DNA from: Bacillota bacterium
GTDB taxonomy: Bacteria; Bacillota_I; Bacilli_A; Erysipelotrichales; Coprobacillaceae
Length of the DNA: 46,888 nt
Direction of reading: 5' to 3'
Assembly (NCBI GenBank): GCA_030540195.1
Contig: JAUNWT010000008.1
Location: 1 to 46,888, forward strand
The notes under the pieces were generated by a model, which did no database searches, was not told the origin of the DNA, and worked only from the letters and a program-made list of their open reading frames with translations. A program made the position numbers and the translations under genes. Shown one piece after another: positions 45,546 to 46,888 of the stretch. Each line of letters opens with the position of its first letter. The first letter of the stretch is position 1.

Positions 45546-45566
45546 TTTTTTAAAGAAGGTGAAAAA

Positions 45567-45989
45567 ATGAATGATGAATTAAAAGCTATTCTTGATCAAA
45601 TGGAATTATGTATTGAAGATGATGAAATTACTTATGAATTTGATGATTTGATTGAAAAAATAAGTGATTTAAATTTAGGATTATCTTCTATAGAACCGTT
45701 ATTGCGTTTTATAGAAAAACATCCTTTAGTCGATTTTGGTTTTCCTGGAGAAATAGTCCATTATTTAGAAAAATTTTATAAACAAGGATATGAAGAAAAA
45801 TTGATTGCCTCATTAAATAGAAAACCAACACGTCATACTGTTTTTATGTTGAATAGATTAATTAATGGAACTACGCATAAAGAAGATTATTTGTTATTAA
45901 TGAATGACATTGTTCATAGAGATGATGTTGAACAAGAAATAAAAGATGATGTACAAGAATTTTTAGATTTTCAAAAAGAGATGGAGTAA
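45567..45989 (+). CDS. Small helical protein, immunity-like
   Basis: A 140-residue acidic helical protein. LSSIEPLLRFIEKHPLVDFGFPGEIVHYLEKF and EEKLIASLNRKPTRHTVFMLNRLIN are the most recognisable stretches; I have seen similar ones in immunity-like small proteins of Firmicutes but cannot name a family. No catalytic motif or membrane segment. It starts after AAGGTG and is followed six bases later by another small gene, so the two are probably one unit. Its function is unknown. Confidence 0.7.
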   Translation: MNDELKAILDQMELCIEDDEITYEFDDLIEKISDLNLGLSSIEPLLRFIEKHPLVDFGFPGEIVHYLEKFYKQGYEEKLIASLNRKPTRHTVFMLNRLINGTTHKEDYLLLMNDIVHRDDVEQEIKDDVQEFLDFQKEME

Positions 45990-45994
45990 CAGAA

Positions 45995-46285
45995 ATGAAT
46001 ATAATAATAAATGATTTTCCTTTTGAGGATCAACAAAATACAGCATGCATTGTATGCTGTCATATTTTAGAAGGACAACCTATTTTATATGTAAGTCATG
46101 ATGAAGATGATGGTATGTGGCAATTTCTATGTGGAAGTAATCATAATATGGAAGATGCAAGAATTGTTTCTTTATTTGAAACTTATAACCTTGATAACTC
46201 TATTGGCTTATTAAAAGATATGCCACGAGGTTATTATGCAATAAGAGAAAATGTAGAAAGTGATTGGATTATTAAAAAGAAATAA
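45995..46285 (+). CDS. Small protein of unknown function (96 residues)
   Basis: A 96-residue protein with CIVCCHILEGQPILYVSHDE, then DDGMWQFLCG and a C-terminal MPRGYYAIRE followed by W. The WQFLCG and GYYAIRE motifs suggest a small compact alpha/beta domain of the kind found among uncharacterised immunity-like proteins. It follows the previous gene by five bases. No membrane segment. It is followed by a terminator. Confidence 0.68.
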   Translation: MNIIINDFPFEDQQNTACIVCCHILEGQPILYVSHDEDDGMWQFLCGSNHNMEDARIVSLFETYNLDNSIGLLKDMPRGYYAIRENVESDWIIKKK

Positions 46286-46289
46286 TAGT

Positions 46290-46322
46290 AAAAGAAGCAA
46301 TTTAGGAGTGCTTCTTTTATTT
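46290..46322 (+). terminator. Terminator before the Sir2 gene
   Basis: AAAAGAAGCA / TGCTTCTTTT, a 10-bp perfect stem around a 9-nt loop, then ATTTATG. Confidence 0.78.
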
Positions 46323-46361
46323 ATGTGATATAATTTTGATTAGTTAAAGGAGTTGATTTAT

Positions 46362-46888
46362 ATGAAAATATTAGCTTTTACAGGAGCAGGAATATCAAAA
46401 CAAAGTAATATTCCAACATTTATGGAAAGACCAGATGTAAGGGAAAAACTATTTAGAAGTTATGCCAATACACATCATAAAGAATATAATGAAGTTATTA
46501 AACAGCTTAAAGCCAATATGAATGGTGCTAAACCCAATGATGCACATATTGCTTTAGCTGAATATCATGTACCAATTATTACGATGAATATTGATGGATT
46601 GCATAAATTAGCTGGAAGTGATGCTTTAGAATTACATGGTGGTTTACCAGAAGATGACGAAATGGATATAGCGTATTCTTTATATAATAAACCAGTACTT
46701 TATGGTGATCCAGCACCAAATTATCAAAAAGCCTATGAAATGGTTTATAAATTACAACCAGAAGATATCTTTTTGGTAGTAGGATGTTCATTTCATACAG
46801 GAATATCTGTTGATTTAAGAGAAGTTGCGAAAGCTAGAGGAGCAAGAATTATCGAAATACAAGAAGATGCTGCTCATAATGTTAGAAA
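46362..46888 (+). CDS. Sir2-family NAD-dependent deacylase, cut by window end
   Basis: The first ~175 residues of a sirtuin-like protein. The NAD-binding motif is FTGAGISKQSNIPTF, the NID motif is TMNIDGLH (usually TQNIDGLH), and the catalytic His is in ELHGG. Later segments VLYGDPAPNY and FLVVGCSFHTGIS fit the Rossmann half. Between the catalytic His and VLYGD there is only a short stretch with no cysteines, so the usual zinc-binding CxxC pairs are absent. The ATG follows AAAGGAG by about eight bases. The 3' end lies outside the window, so overall length is unknown. Confidence 0.85.
   Translation, partial: MKILAFTGAGISKQSNIPTFMERPDVREKLFRSYANTHHKEYNEVIKQLKANMNGAKPNDAHIALAEYHVPIITMNIDGLHKLAGSDALELHGGLPEDDEMDIAYSLYNKPVLYGDPAPNYQKAYEMVYKLQPEDIFLVVGCSFHTGISVDLREVAKARGARIIEIQEDAAHNVR

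Overview
The window is AT-rich (roughly 30% G+C by eye) bacterial chromosome with Bacillota-type signals: strong AGGAGG ribosome sites, a T-box leader, RNase J, HflX, PerR, a YlbJ-type sporulation membrane protein, a lactose PTS and many short convergent hairpin terminators. The combination fits a fermentative gut Firmicute, possibly of the Erysipelotrichia, but no rRNA or other taxonomic marker is present, so that placement is inference. I see no phage, insertion sequence or CRISPR array.

Layout. 1-3.3 kb: a peptidoglycan glycosyltransferase, perR with a palindromic operator, ylbJ and hflX. 3.3-4.0 kb: what I read as a type III toxin-antitoxin locus. It has a promoter, a short RNA with two 48-nt repeats that can each fold into an H-type pseudoknot, an intrinsic terminator, and a CptN/ToxN-like toxin gene that has lost its start codon and carries a frameshift. 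4-5.5 kb: a DUF1846 protein. 5.5-15.8 kb: a scattered arginine regulon, with argF alone, argG-argH on the minus strand, and a T-box-controlled argC-argJ-argB operon (apparent Arg CGC specifier). argD, argA and carAB are not in the window. A phosphatase/RpiR pair and a large unknown membrane protein lie between these. 15.8-24.4 kb: housekeeping genes, namely a degenerate metallophosphoesterase coupled to RNase J, DegV, thioredoxin, a HAD protein, an L,D-transpeptidase, a cold-shock protein with a structured leader, an MIF-like protein, an esterase and a methyltransferase.

24.5-26.1 kb: two nearly identical tRNA-His genes, an acetyltransferase, a short leader ORF that overlaps a terminator, a 56-residue protein and a cupin. 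26.1-33 kb: a lactose PTS operon (LevR-like activator, EIIA, EIICB, 6-phospho-beta-galactosidase, HAD) preceded by about six copies of an AGTGTAT-type box. 33-39.2 kb: the Leloir genes, with galE divergent from galT-galK-galM and then a LacI-family regulator. Matching TTTAGTAAA/TTTACTAAA operator elements occur at both the galE/galT divergence and the regulator's own promoter. Lactose entering as lactose-6-phosphate would be split to galactose-6-phosphate and glucose, while free galactose would go through the Leloir genes. The tagatose pathway is not in the window.

39.2-46.9 kb: an M16C peptidase-esterase-HD hydrolase cluster, an AraC/GyrI-type regulator, two Nudix hydrolases, two small immunity-like or unknown proteins, and the start of a small Sir2-family gene that runs off the end and appears to lack the zinc-binding cysteines.
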